Source: Aquamicrobium sp.
GTDB lineage: Bacteria; Pseudomonadota; Alphaproteobacteria; Rhizobiales; Rhizobiaceae
Reading direction: 5' to 3'
Length of the DNA: 64,000 bases
Assembly: GCF_023954335.1 (NCBI RefSeq)
Contig: NZ_JAMLIE010000003.1
Span: 359,001 to 423,000, forward strand
Part shown: positions 1 to 6,648 of the stretch, piece by piece
Layout of the letters: every line of letters begins with the position of its first letter
Numbering within the stretch: position 1 is the stretch's first letter
Translations under genes and position numbers: made by a program
Notes under the pieces: model-generated
The model's input: only the letters and a program-made list of their open reading frames with translations
What the model was told of the DNA's origin: nothing
Databases searched by the model: none

Positions 1-475
1 TGCCGCGCGGGCTGTTGATGCCGGTCTTGCCGCCGACGGAGGAATCGACCTGCGCCAGCAGAGAGGTCGGCATCTGGACGAACCGCATGCCCCGCCGCAC
101 GATGCCGGCGACGAACCCCGCGAGATCGCCGACCACGCCGCCGCCGAGCGCGATCACCGCGTCGCCCCGTTCGAGCCGCGCCGCCAGCACCGCGTCGACC
201 ACTTCCTCGAGCATGGAAAAGCTTTTGCTCTTCTCGCCGGGCGCGACGGTGATCGTCGTCGCCGCGATGCCGGCGGCCTCGAGGCTGGCGGCAAGCGCGG
301 CCGCATGGCGCGCGGCGACGTTTTCGTCGGTGACGATGGCCGCGCGCGCGCCCGGCAGCCGCGCGGCGATCTCGCGGCCCGCCGCGCCGATCAGGCCGTC
401 GCCGATCAGGATGTCGTAGGCGCGCGCGCCCAGTTCGACACGGACGGTCTCGATGCGTCGTTCAGCAGCACTCAT
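1..475 (-). CDS. aroB: 3-dehydroquinate synthase, N-terminal part (runs off the window)
   Basis: Converts DAHP to 3-dehydroquinate, the second step of the shikimate pathway, in the cytoplasm with NAD and a divalent metal. About 158 N-terminal residues are visible. They start [11 protein letters not shown] and include the NAD-binding glycine-rich stretch [12 protein letters not shown] and a KTGIN segment, both typical of AroB. The start ATG (473-475) overlaps the stop of aroK as ATGA, so the two are translationally coupled in an aroK-aroB operon. The C-terminal half lies beyond position 1. Confidence 0.95.
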   Translation of the reverse strand, partial: MSAAERRIETVRVELGARAYDILIGDGLIGAAGREIAARLPGARAAIVTDENVAARHAAALAASLEAAGIAATTITVAPGEKSKSFSMLEEVVDAVLAARLERGDAVIALGGGVVGDLAGFVAGIVRRGMRFVQMPTSLLAQVDSSVGGKTGINSPRG

Positions 476-1086
476 GGCTCCGCCCTTTCCCTGGCCCGGC
501 GTTCGAGATGGTCGGACAGCGACCGGAACGTCTCTTCGGCGATGATCTCGCGCGTCGCGTCGCGCGTCTCGACGGTGATGTCGGCGAGCGCGTAGACCGG
601 ATAGCGCTCGGCCATCAGCCGCTCCATGACACCGCGCGGGATCGGCGCCTTCAGCAGCGGCCGGTTCTGGTTCTTCGACACGCGATCCATCAGGAGGTCG
701 AGCCCGGCCTTCAGCCAGATCGAGACGCCGTGCTCGGCCACCGCCTCGCGCGTCTGCGCGTTCATGAAGGCACCGCCGCCGGTCGAGACCACGCGCGGCC
801 CCTCGCGCAGCAGCCGGCCGATCACCCGCTGCTCGAGCGCGCGGAACTCCGGCTCGCCGTAGCGCTCGAAGAGCTCGGGCACGGTCATGCGCGACACCGC
901 CTCGATCTCGTGGTCGCTGTCGACGAAAGGCAGGTCCAGCATCTGCGCGAGCCGCCTGCCGATGGCGGTCTTGCCAGCGCCCATCAGCCCGACGAAGACG
1001 ATGGCGCGCCCGCCCAGCCTCTCGCGGGCCGTTCCCGCGCGATCGGCCCCGGCGTCGGTCTCCCCGGTCAATGGCTCGTCCGTCAT
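472..1086 (-). CDS. aroK: Shikimate kinase
   Basis: Phosphorylates shikimate at O3 using ATP (shikimate pathway, cytoplasm). The protein is 204 aa, slightly longer than E. coli AroK because of a charged N-terminal extension of about 25 residues. Visible are the Walker A GLMGAGKT (33-40), the shikimate-binding DSD (56-58), the STGGGAF loop (101-107) and the lid region NQNRPLL (about 139-145). The stop overlaps the aroB start, the usual rhizobial aroK-aroB arrangement. Confidence 0.96.
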   Translation of the reverse strand: MTDEPLTGETDAGADRAGTARERLGGRAIVFVGLMGAGKTAIGRRLAQMLDLPFVDSDHEIEAVSRMTVPELFERYGEPEFRALEQRVIGRLLREGPRVVSTGGGAFMNAQTREAVAEHGVSIWLKAGLDLLMDRVSKNQNRPLLKAPIPRGVMERLMAERYPVYALADITVETRDATREIIAEETFRSLSDHLERRARERAEP

Positions 1087-1227
1087 CGCCCATGCCTCGT
1101 TTGCGGCGGTATCGACATGAAAAGCGCGGTTGCGTCAAGCAGCGCCGCGAACGGTAGTCCTTGAAATAGCTGCGCCACCGTCCCATAACGGCACGGCCTC
1201 GCAAGGACAACGACCACAGGCGCGTGC

Positions 1228-1377
1228 ATGCCGACACTGTTCAGGTTCCTGACGATACTGGCCGTCCTGGCCGGCCTTGCCTATGGCGCCATGTATGCGT
1301 TGGCCGTCTATTTCGAGCCGAGGAAAGGTGAGATGACGGTGCGCATCCCGCCCGAGCGGCTCAACCCGCAACGCTGA
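1228..1377 (+). CDS. 49-aa conserved single-TM peptide
   Basis: Short gene divergent from aroK. The 49-aa product has one hydrophobic segment (residues 4-29) and a charged tail ([20 protein letters not shown]). Small proteins of this shape, with a conserved TVRIP..R tail, sit beside aroK in rhizobial genomes as far as I recall. The function is unknown. It is probably an inner-membrane peptide with the C-terminus exposed. The ATG follows about 140 bp of divergent promoter space. Support is the intact frame and the resemblance; no domain is recognised. Confidence 0.6.
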   Translation: MPTLFRFLTILAVLAGLAYGAMYALAVYFEPRKGEMTVRIPPERLNPQR

Positions 1378-1399
1378 GGCGAAAATTTCGCCGGGCGCG

Positions 1400-1424
1400 G
1401 GAACCTTTCCGCCCCGCAGGTGTT
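1400..1424 (+). promoter_or_regulatory. EcfG-like promoter for a candidate small RNA
   Basis: GGAAC (1400-1404), 16-nt spacer, then TGTT (1421-1424). This is one base off the GGAAC-N16-CGTT pattern seen exactly elsewhere in this GSR island. There is no convincing coding start downstream, but a structured C-rich stretch and an intrinsic terminator follow within 130 nt. Confidence 0.5.
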
Positions 1425-1430
1425 TCTGTC

Positions 1431-1550
1431 ATGGCGACCGCACGTTCGTACCCCAAAGCCCCCCCCCAACGGATGCGACGGTTGCCAGGGCGGGCGATTT
1501 CAGATCGACACCGCACAGAAAGCCGGCCGCAAGGCTGGCTTTCTCATTTT
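1431..1550 (+). ncRNA. Candidate GSR-controlled small RNA, GsrN-like
   Basis: The predicted transcript starts about 7 nt after an EcfG-like -10 and ends at an intrinsic terminator, about 120 nt. Bases 1433-1440 pair perfectly (one G-U) with 1479-1486. The inner stem 1441-1449 pairs with 1469-1477 (one A-C mismatch). This leaves a 19-nt apical loop (1450-1468) containing CCCC and a run of nine C. A 5' hairpin with an exposed C-rich loop plus a 3' terminator is the architecture of Caulobacter GsrN, an EcfG-dependent stress sRNA that binds G-rich ribosome-binding regions. Its position at the edge of the phyR-ecfG locus supports a GSR role. Homology to GsrN is inferred from structure and promoter, not from sequence alignment. 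Confidence 0.55.
1517..1550 (+). terminator. Intrinsic terminator (tandemly duplicated)
   Basis: A 12-bp stem (AGAAAGCCGGCC pairing with GGCTGGCTTTCT, one G-T) with a GCAA loop, followed by CATTTT. A diverged second copy begins 40 bp later (1561-1591 resembles 1521-1551) and ends on the stop codon of the convergent kinase gene. Confidence 0.75.
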
Positions 1551-1588
1551 AAGGGCTTCAAGCCGGCCGCGAGCCCGGCGTTCTCATT

Positions 1589-2554
1589 TCAGGCGGCTTC
1601 GAAATTGGCGGCGGGTATTTCCAGCCGGTAGTCGAGGCGCTCGTCGCTGACGTCGAAGCGCGCCGTGCCGTCGAGCGACATCGGCACCACCCGCTCCAGC
1701 GCCACGCTGGCGAAATCCTTGCGTTCGGGCAGGCCGGCGGCGCCGGCGGGCTCGCTCCATGTCAGGACGAGCGCGGGCGCCTCGCCCGCATCCTGGCGGC
1801 TGAGCGTCGCGGTCAGCCGCGCCTGCCCGCCCGGCCGCGCCAGCGCGCCATGGCTCATCGAGTTGACGACGAGCTCGTGCAGCGCCAGCCCGATATGCAG
1901 CGCGGCATTGGGATTGAGATGCACGTCGACGCCTTCGAAGCGCACGCCCTCGTCGCTCTCGTCGCGATAGCGCGCGATCTGGCCTTCCACCAGTTCGCTC
2001 AGCATCGCGCCGCGCCAGTTGGAGGAGGTGACGAGGTCCTGCGAGGAGGCGAGCGAATGCAGCCTGCCGCGGAAGCGGTCGAGGAAGCTGTCGATGCCGG
2101 AAGCGTGGCGGCCCGTCTGCGTGGCGATGCTCTGGATGATGGCGAGGAGGTTCTTGGAGCGGTGGCTCACCTCGCGCAGCAGCGTGCGCAGGGTCTGCTC
2201 GCGATGCTTGCGCTCGGTGATCTCGACCATGGTGGTCACGACCCCGGCGATCTCGTCGTCGTCGCCGCGGTCGGCGTCGATCCACATGTCGTACCAGCGT
2301 CCGCCGCTCTCGACGCCCTCGTGGAACTCGAGCTTCACCGGCTGGCCGGAGGCGAGCACCTCGGCCCGCATCTCGGTGACGCGCGCGGCCATCGGCCCGG
2401 GCAGGAATTCGCCGTCCTCGCTGCCGAGGATGTCGCCGTCGGCCCACTCCTCCGGCACGTTCTGCCCCCACAGGACGCGCATGTCCGGCGTCTGGTAGAT
2501 GACGACGATCCCCGTGTTGCGCAGCGCGCGCAGCAAACCCCGCCTCAGCTGCAC
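1589..2554 (-). CDS. PAS-domain HWE-family sensor histidine kinase, likely GSR input kinase
   Basis: 321 aa, no membrane segment, so a cytoplasmic sensor. A PAS domain covers about residues 8-115. The phospho-acceptor box is REVSHRSKN with His131. The N-box is HELVVNSMSHGAL (226-238), and the WSE motif at 266-268 marks the HWE class. HWE and related HisKA_2 kinases are the usual phosphate donors for PhyR, and S. meliloti places the kinase RsiC beside its PhyR-NepR-RpoE2 locus, so a role in controlling phyR here is likely. The start is GTG because no in-frame ATG precedes the PAS domain; the ribosome-binding site is weak. The 291 bp upstream hold no other gene and no clear EcfG promoter. Confidence 0.85.
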   Translation of the reverse strand: MQLRRGLLRALRNTGIVVIYQTPDMRVLWGQNVPEEWADGDILGSEDGEFLPGPMAARVTEMRAEVLASGQPVKLEFHEGVESGGRWYDMWIDADRGDDDEIAGVVTTMVEITERKHREQTLRTLLREVSHRSKNLLAIIQSIATQTGRHASGIDSFLDRFRGRLHSLASSQDLVTSSNWRGAMLSELVEGQIARYRDESDEGVRFEGVDVHLNPNAALHIGLALHELVVNSMSHGALARPGGQARLTATLSRQDAGEAPALVLTWSEPAGAAGLPERKDFASVALERVVPMSLDGTARFDVSDERLDYRLEIPAANFEAA

Positions 2555-2845
2555 CTTACCACCCCATGTCGAGTTGCCTCGTGCCGGGCCGCCCCGTGTC
2601 GGTCCGAATCGTCCCCGCGTCCCGTCCGCCGCGCGCGCGACGGATCAGGACAGGATAAGAGGAAATTCGTGAACGAAGCCTGACCCATGAGAAGGGCTCC
2701 GTGAGCGGGGTTCCGGAATGGCCGCGCCGGACAGACAGGCTTCATGCCCGGCTGTCCGACTGGAGACGGAACCAAGAGTGAGGGGCTGCAAGGTTCCGAC
2801 TTTCACGCGCGCCCGACCGGGCCGGGCGCGGCAACACCACCTGCT

Positions 2846-3013
2846 CTACCCCGCCCGCCTGACCAGACCGGCCACCAGCGAGATGACGAGGAAAGCGAGG
2901 AAGATGAAGAACAGGATCTGCGCGATGCCTGCTGACGCGCCGGCGATGCCGCCGAAGCCCAGCGCCCCGGCGATGATCGCAACGACGAGGAATACGAGCG
3001 CCCAATAGAGCAT
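2846..3013 (-). CDS. DUF1328 small membrane protein (YtjA-like)
   Basis: 55-aa peptide with two hydrophobic helices joined by a glycine-rich turn ([14 protein letters not shown]), the pattern of the DUF1328/YtjA family of stress-induced inner-membrane peptides. Biochemical function unknown. The ATG at 3013 is chosen because it starts exactly at the family's MLYWAL beginning. An exact EcfG promoter lies 46 nt upstream, so it should belong to the general stress regulon. Confidence 0.88.
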   Translation of the reverse strand: MLYWALVFLVVAIIAGALGFGGIAGASAGIAQILFFIFLAFLVISLVAGLVRRAG

Positions 3014-3058
3014 GGTATGTCTCCCTTCCGGTCGGCATGAACTGAAACGATGTCTGAA

Positions 3059-3083
3059 AACGCAATTTTGAGGTGTTGGTTCC
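3059..3083 (-). promoter_or_regulatory. EcfG promoter of the DUF1328 gene
   Basis: On the minus strand GGAAC (3083-3079), 16-nt spacer, CGTT (3062-3059): an exact match to the alphaproteobacterial GSR sigma-factor consensus. Confidence 0.8.
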
Positions 3084-3137
3084 ATGCCGCTGCGGCATTT
3101 CGCCGGTGCGCCCCGGGCCTGCCGGCCGCCCCATGGA

Positions 3138-3161
3138 AAGGGCCGCCCGAGAGGCGGCCCG
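3138..3161 (-). terminator. Hairpin downstream of phyR
   Basis: GGGCCGCC and GGCGGCCC arms around a 4-nt loop, with a CTTTCC tail on the minus strand. It lies about 55 bp past the phyR stop. The tail is not U-rich enough to be certain. Confidence 0.5.
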
Positions 3162-3216
3162 TCGTTCCGATTTCATGGCACCACGGAGGCCGCCGGCCGC
3201 CCGTGGCGATGCTTCG

Positions 3217-4011
3217 TCAGGCCGCCGCCTGCGCCTGCCGGTCGAAGAACAGCGCCTGGCTGATCAGCGCCTTGACCATCTCGGGATGGAACGGCTTGGT
3301 GACGAGGAAGGCCGGCTCCGGCCGCTCGCCGGTCAGGAGCCGCTCTGGGAAGGCGGTGATGAAGATCACCGGCACCGGCGTTCCCGCCAGGATCTCGTTG
3401 ACCGCGTCGATGCCCGACGAGCCGTCGGCGAGCTGGATGTCGGCCAGCACCATCTTGGGATTGGCCTTCGCAAACAGCGCCACCGCTTCCTTGTGGGTGC
3501 GGGCGGTGCCGACCACGCGATGGCCGAGGCTCTCGACAAGCTGCTCGATGTCCATGGCGATCAGCGGCTCGTCCTCGATGATGAGGATGTCGGTCGCCAC
3601 CTGCCGCGAGATTTCCTCGCTCGCCTCGGAGAGGAGCCGGGTGAAGTCCTTGTCGCTGACGTCGAGGATCTCGGCGGCTTCGGTCTCGGAAAAGCCCTCG
3701 ACCGCGACCAGCAGGAACGCCTGCCGCGGCAGCGGCGACAGCGCCGAGAGGTTGGCGGCGGCGCGGCTTTCCCAGGCAAGCCGCGTCTCCGGTTCCGGCA
3801 CGCGCACCCCGACGGAGGTGAACAGCTTGGCAAAAACGCGATAAAGCCCGATCCGGTCGCTCGAAAGCGAAGGGAACACGCTTATATCGGCGATGATGGT
3901 CTCCAGCGTAGCCGCCACGAGCGCGTCGCCGCTGGTCTGCGATCCCGTCAGCGCGCGAGAGAAGCGCCTGAGATAGGGCAGATGCGGGGCGATCCGTGTG
4001 GACAAGGTCAT
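3217..4011 (-). CDS. phyR: General stress response anti-anti-sigma response regulator PhyR
   Basis: 264 aa. The N-terminal half (about 1-135) is the sigma-factor-like mimic of EcfG and the C-terminal half (about 141-255) is a receiver. Acidic pocket EDE (146-148), phospho-acceptor Asp191 (LADIQLADGSSG), FITAFPE switch segment (218-223) and Lys239. When phosphorylated, PhyR binds NepR and frees EcfG. It is divergent from nepR-ecfG, and the two transcription units share a 237-bp region with back-to-back EcfG promoters, giving positive feedback. Confidence 0.97.
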   Translation of the reverse strand: MTLSTRIAPHLPYLRRFSRALTGSQTSGDALVAATLETIIADISVFPSLSSDRIGLYRVFAKLFTSVGVRVPEPETRLAWESRAAANLSALSPLPRQAFLLVAVEGFSETEAAEILDVSDKDFTRLLSEASEEISRQVATDILIIEDEPLIAMDIEQLVESLGHRVVGTARTHKEAVALFAKANPKMVLADIQLADGSSGIDAVNEILAGTPVPVIFITAFPERLLTGERPEPAFLVTKPFHPEMVKALISQALFFDRQAQAAA

Positions 4012-4079
4012 GATATGGCGTCTCCCTCAATGACGATGCATGAAAAGCCGACCCAAGGCCGGCATGCAACAGGAGACGA

Positions 4080-4104
4080 AACGCGGCCGGCAAAAAAAAG
4101 TTCC
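4080..4104 (-). promoter_or_regulatory. EcfG promoter of phyR
   Basis: Minus strand GGAAC (4104-4100), 16-nt spacer, CGTT (4083-4080): exact match, 69 nt upstream of the phyR ATG. Its -35 box is 8 bp from the -35 of the opposite nepR promoter, so together they form the inverted repeat GTTCC-N8-GGAAC. Confidence 0.85.
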
Positions 4105-4112
4105 GTCGCGCC

Positions 4113-4137
4113 GGAACAATCTCGCGATGGCGGCGTT
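4113..4137 (+). promoter_or_regulatory. EcfG promoter of nepR-ecfG
   Basis: GGAAC (4113-4117), 16-nt spacer, CGTT (4134-4137): exact match, about 110 nt upstream of the nepR ATG. It implies autoregulation of the sigma factor. Confidence 0.85.
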
Positions 4138-4248
4138 TACTCCCCGTCCGGCGGCCGAACCGTTTGCCGGAGAAAGGAAAATGCGCATTGGACTGAAGCC
4201 TGGTGTCCATCGCGAGGGACCGGGCGAACGGGGGCCGTGAGAACCAGC

Positions 4249-4470
4249 ATGAAAACAGCCAGAGCGACCGCCGCGGGCGGTCTTGACAGAGCGGGCCGCC
4301 GCGCCGATCCGTTGGGGACGAATTCCGAGATCGGACGCAAGCTCAAGCAATATTACGACGATCTCATTTCCGAGGCCGTGCCGGACAAGTTCCAGGATCT
4401 GCTGAAGCAGCTCGAAGAGCGCGAGCAGACGGCCGGACCGGCGGCAGCCGCCGTTTCCGACCGGGAATAA
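4249..4470 (+). CDS. nepR: Anti-sigma factor NepR
   Basis: 73-aa protein that sequesters EcfG in unstressed cells and is captured by phospho-PhyR. The conserved NepR core is visible at about residues 25-55 (IGRKLKQYYDDLISEAVPDKF, then LLKQLE). The N- and C-terminal tails are low-complexity, as usual for this family. The ATG at 4249 gives the typical family length; the frame stays open upstream but without conserved sequence. Only 24 bp separate its stop from the ecfG start, so the two are co-transcribed. Confidence 0.93.
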   Translation: MKTARATAAGGLDRAGRRADPLGTNSEIGRKLKQYYDDLISEAVPDKFQDLLKQLEEREQTAGPAAAAVSDRE

Positions 4471-4494
4471 GAATCCATACTCCAGGGAGCTCAG

Positions 4495-5043
4495 ATGGAC
4501 GATCGGTCGACCTTCAGGCAGGATTTGCTCGACGCCATTCCCAGCCTGCGCGCGTTTGCCATCTCCCTGTCGCAGAATGCCGACAGGGCGGATGACCTGG
4601 TGCAGGAAACGCTGGTCAAGGCCTGGGACAAGCAGGCCTCCTTCCAGCCCGGCACCAACCTGAAAGCGTGGGTGTTCACCATCCTGCGCAACGAGTTCTA
4701 TTCGCAGATGCGCAAGCGCGGCCGCGAGGTCCAGGACAGCGACGGCGTCCTCACCGGGCGGCTGGCGGTGCATCCCGGCCAGCACGGTGCGCTGGATCTC
4801 GACGATTTCCGCACCGCGCTCGAGACGCTGCCGGAGGACCAGCGCGAGGCGATCATCCTGATCGGCGCGTCGGGCTTCTCTTATGAGGAAGCGGCCGAGA
4901 TTTGCGGCTGCGCGGTCGGAACCATCAAGAGCCGGGTCAGCCGGGCGCGCACGCGCCTCCAGGAGATCCTTCAGGTCTCCGGCGACGGCGACTATGGCCC
5001 CGACGCCATCTCCTCGCAGGTGATGGGCTCAAGCGCCGCCTGA
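4495..5043 (+). CDS. ecfG: General stress response ECF sigma factor EcfG
   Basis: 182-aa ECF sigma factor (ECF15 class; RpoE2 in Sinorhizobium) that directs RNA polymerase to GGAAC-N16-CGTT promoters. Region 2 spans about residues 13-85 (DDLVQETLVKAW, NLKAWVFTILRNEFYS) and region 4 about 105-165 (LPEDQREAIILIGASGFSYE, then GTIKSRVSRAR helix-turn-helix). It lies downstream of nepR. Its last 15 bp overlap the 3' end of the convergent response-regulator gene, an unusually tight tail-to-tail join. Confidence 0.97.
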   Translation: MDDRSTFRQDLLDAIPSLRAFAISLSQNADRADDLVQETLVKAWDKQASFQPGTNLKAWVFTILRNEFYSQMRKRGREVQDSDGVLTGRLAVHPGQHGALDLDDFRTALETLPEDQREAIILIGASGFSYEEAAEICGCAVGTIKSRVSRARTRLQEILQVSGDGDYGPDAISSQVMGSSAA

Positions 5044-5439
5044 TCGCGCGCCGGCTTCCGGGCCGGTCCGGGCGATCGCGGCGGCCAGCGCCTCCATCAG
5101 CGCGCCGCCGGCGAAGGGCTTGCCGATCACCGCGACGTCCGGGAAATCGTCGAACAGCCCTTCCGCATCGGCATGGCCGGTGGCGAACACGAACGGGATG
5201 CCGCGGGCGGCCAGCTCGCGGGCAACGCCGAAGGTCGGCTGGCCGGCCAGCGCCACGTCGAGGATGCCGGCATCGGGCACGGCCTCGGCAAGCATCTCGC
5301 CCGCCTCGTCGAGCGCATGCACGAGCACGACCTCCGCAGCGCCGTGCTCGCGGCACAGCAGCTCCACATCCATCGCGATCAGATGCTCGTCCTCCATGAC
5401 GAGAACCCGCATGCCGGCCAGCGGAAGGTCGCCACGCAT
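5029..5439 (-). CDS. Single-domain response regulator with FATG motif
   Basis: 136 aa, a lone receiver domain. Acidic pair EDE (16-18), phospho-acceptor Asp61 (GILDVALAG), switch segment PFVFATGHAD (82-91), Lys107 in IGKP. The FATG segment resembles the FAT GUY receivers that shuttle or drain phosphate in alphaproteobacterial GSR pathways (SdrG in Sphingomonas), which fits its location beside ecfG. The ATG at 5439 has a good AGGAGGGG ribosome-binding site; an in-frame TTG one codon earlier is less likely. Convergent with, and overlapping, ecfG. Confidence 0.85.
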   Translation of the reverse strand: MRGDLPLAGMRVLVMEDEHLIAMDVELLCREHGAAEVVLVHALDEAGEMLAEAVPDAGILDVALAGQPTFGVARELAARGIPFVFATGHADAEGLFDDFPDVAVIGKPFAGGALMEALAAAIARTGPEAGARSGGA

Positions 5440-5492
5440 CAAAGCCCCTCCTGGAAAAGCGGCCTTTTGGCCCGGCCCGACGGGCCTGTCAT

Positions 5493-5552
5493 CTCACTTG
5501 ATATAAACGCAGCTTACAATTTATCTCGCTTGATATAAATGCAACTTGCAAT
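5493..5552. repeat. Two 28-bp imperfect direct repeats, possible operator pair
   Basis: 5493-5520 and 5525-5552 share 24 of 28 bases, with all four differences being transitions, at a 32-bp period. The core is CTTGATATAAAYGCA. They are strikingly AT-rich for this genome and lie in the divergent region between the FATG response regulator and the YqjD-like gene, so they may bind a regulator of one or both. Confidence 0.55.
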
Positions 5553-5635
5553 CGATACACAAACGCATACCACAATTGATAATTGCATGGCCGGGCGGCG
5601 TTTTTTCCGTATGATGGCGGCCATGGCGGCGGCCG

Positions 5636-5660
5636 GGAACCCCCGGCGCGGCCGCGCGTT
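5636..5660 (+). promoter_or_regulatory. EcfG promoter of the YqjD/YqjE-like operon
   Basis: GGAAC (5636-5640), 16-nt spacer, CGTT (5657-5660): exact match, ending 41 nt before the start codon at 5702. Confidence 0.85.
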
Positions 5661-5701
5661 GATGCCCGGAAACGAACGGCAACACAACAGGAGTTTGCAT
5701 C

Positions 5702-6037
5702 ATGGCGACAGCAGCAAGCGGCAAGGCCGGCAAGGCCGAAGACAAGGCGGTTCCCGCCGATCTCGAGGCCGAACTGGCGCAGCTGCGCGAGGACGTCGCG
5801 CGCCTGACCGAGCAGCTGGCGAAGACCGGCGAGCACACGATGTCGGCAGCGCGCCGCGCGGCGACCGAAGGCGCCGAGCAGCTTCGCGTCAAGGGCGAGG
5901 AGGCAATGTATGCGCTCAAGTCCAATGCCGGCGACATCGAGCGCCAGGTCACCGACGCGGTGCGAGAGAAGCCGCTGACCTCGCTCGCCATCGCCGCCGG
6001 CGTCGGCTTCTTCTTCGCGTTGCTTTCGCGCCGCTAG
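5702..6037 (+). CDS. DUF883 tail-anchored protein (YqjD/ElaB-like)
   Basis: 111 aa. A long heptad-rich helical region (about 20-85) is followed by the family's C-terminal anchor: VREKPLTSLAIAAG, a TM helix, and a short basic RR end. E. coli YqjD and ElaB are inner-membrane proteins that bind ribosomes in stationary phase and depend on RpoS. Here the gene has an exact EcfG promoter, the alphaproteobacterial functional equivalent. It is followed by a YqjE-like gene, as in E. coli. The precise role is inferred from the family. Confidence 0.85.
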   Translation: MATAASGKAGKAEDKAVPADLEAELAQLREDVARLTEQLAKTGEHTMSAARRAATEGAEQLRVKGEEAMYALKSNAGDIERQVTDAVREKPLTSLAIAAGVGFFFALLSRR

Positions 6038-6038
6038 G

Positions 6039-6083
6039 GCAATTTCCGGAAAAGTGCGAAGCGCTTTTCCGTCCGGAATTGCG
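6039..6083. repeat. Rhizobial-type palindromic intergenic element
   Basis: GCAATTTCCGG and CCGGAATTGC arms flank an inner GGAAAAGTGCG/CGCTTTTCC hairpin. Elements of this form recur between genes in many Hyphomicrobiales genomes. This one lies between the two genes of the YqjD/YqjE-like operon and could process or attenuate the transcript. Confidence 0.6.
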
Positions 6084-6102
6084 AAAACCCAAGGAGTAGT
6101 CC

Positions 6103-6555
6103 GTGCAGGCGCTCGTCTCTCTCGTCGCCGCGATCGTCTCCGGGGAAGCCTCGGACGCGGTCGCGCGAGCGCGCCGCGCGGCGCTCGTCTATGCGCTGGC
6201 CGGGCTTTTCGTCCTGGTCGGCGCAACCTTCCTGCTCGTCGCCGGCTTCATCGCCGCAGCGCGCGAGATCGGCGCGTTCCCGGCGGCGCTGTGGTTCGGC
6301 GGCGGCTTCGTCGTCCTCGCCCTGCTGCTCGTCGGCATCGACCGGCTTGCGGCGAGCTCGCGGGCCAAGCGCGAGGCGAAGCGCCGGCGCGAGGAAGCGC
6401 GGGCCATCGCCAGCGCCGCGGCTGTTGCGATCCTGCCGACCCTGCTCGCCTCGCGCGCCCGCGGTTTTGCGCTGATCTTCCCGGCCGCCGCCGCCCTCGC
6501 CTACGGCGTGTGGCGCGAGAACGCCCCGCGCAGCAGGGACGACGATCCCCGCTGA
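6103..6555 (+). CDS. YqjE-like/phage-holin superfamily membrane protein
   Basis: 150 aa with two hydrophobic hairpin helices (about 26-47 and 60-84), a basic RAKREAKRRREEA stretch and a further hydrophobic C-terminal region (about 105-135). This layout matches the YqjE/DUF1469 proteins encoded after YqjD in E. coli. The start is GTG with AAGGAG upstream. It is co-transcribed with the DUF883 gene across a 65-bp gap that contains a palindromic element. The function is unknown; it is probably an envelope stress protein. Confidence 0.7.
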   Translation: MQALVSLVAAIVSGEASDAVARARRAALVYALAGLFVLVGATFLLVAGFIAAAREIGAFPAALWFGGGFVVLALLLVGIDRLAASSRAKREAKRRREEARAIASAAAVAILPTLLASRARGFALIFPAAAALAYGVWRENAPRSRDDDPR

Positions 6556-6648
6556 ACGCCGGAGGAAGCGGCGGCGCGATCGTCGCCGCCTCCCTGCAAG
6601 TTCTCTAACTCTTCGTCCTCTTCCAGATTCTGCGGCCTCGGCCCGCGA

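Noticed and set aside
2545..3176. Minus-strand frames overlapping the DUF1328 gene and its promoter
   Set aside because: Arginine-rich, no conserved residues, and they cross an exact EcfG promoter and the well-supported 55-aa gene.
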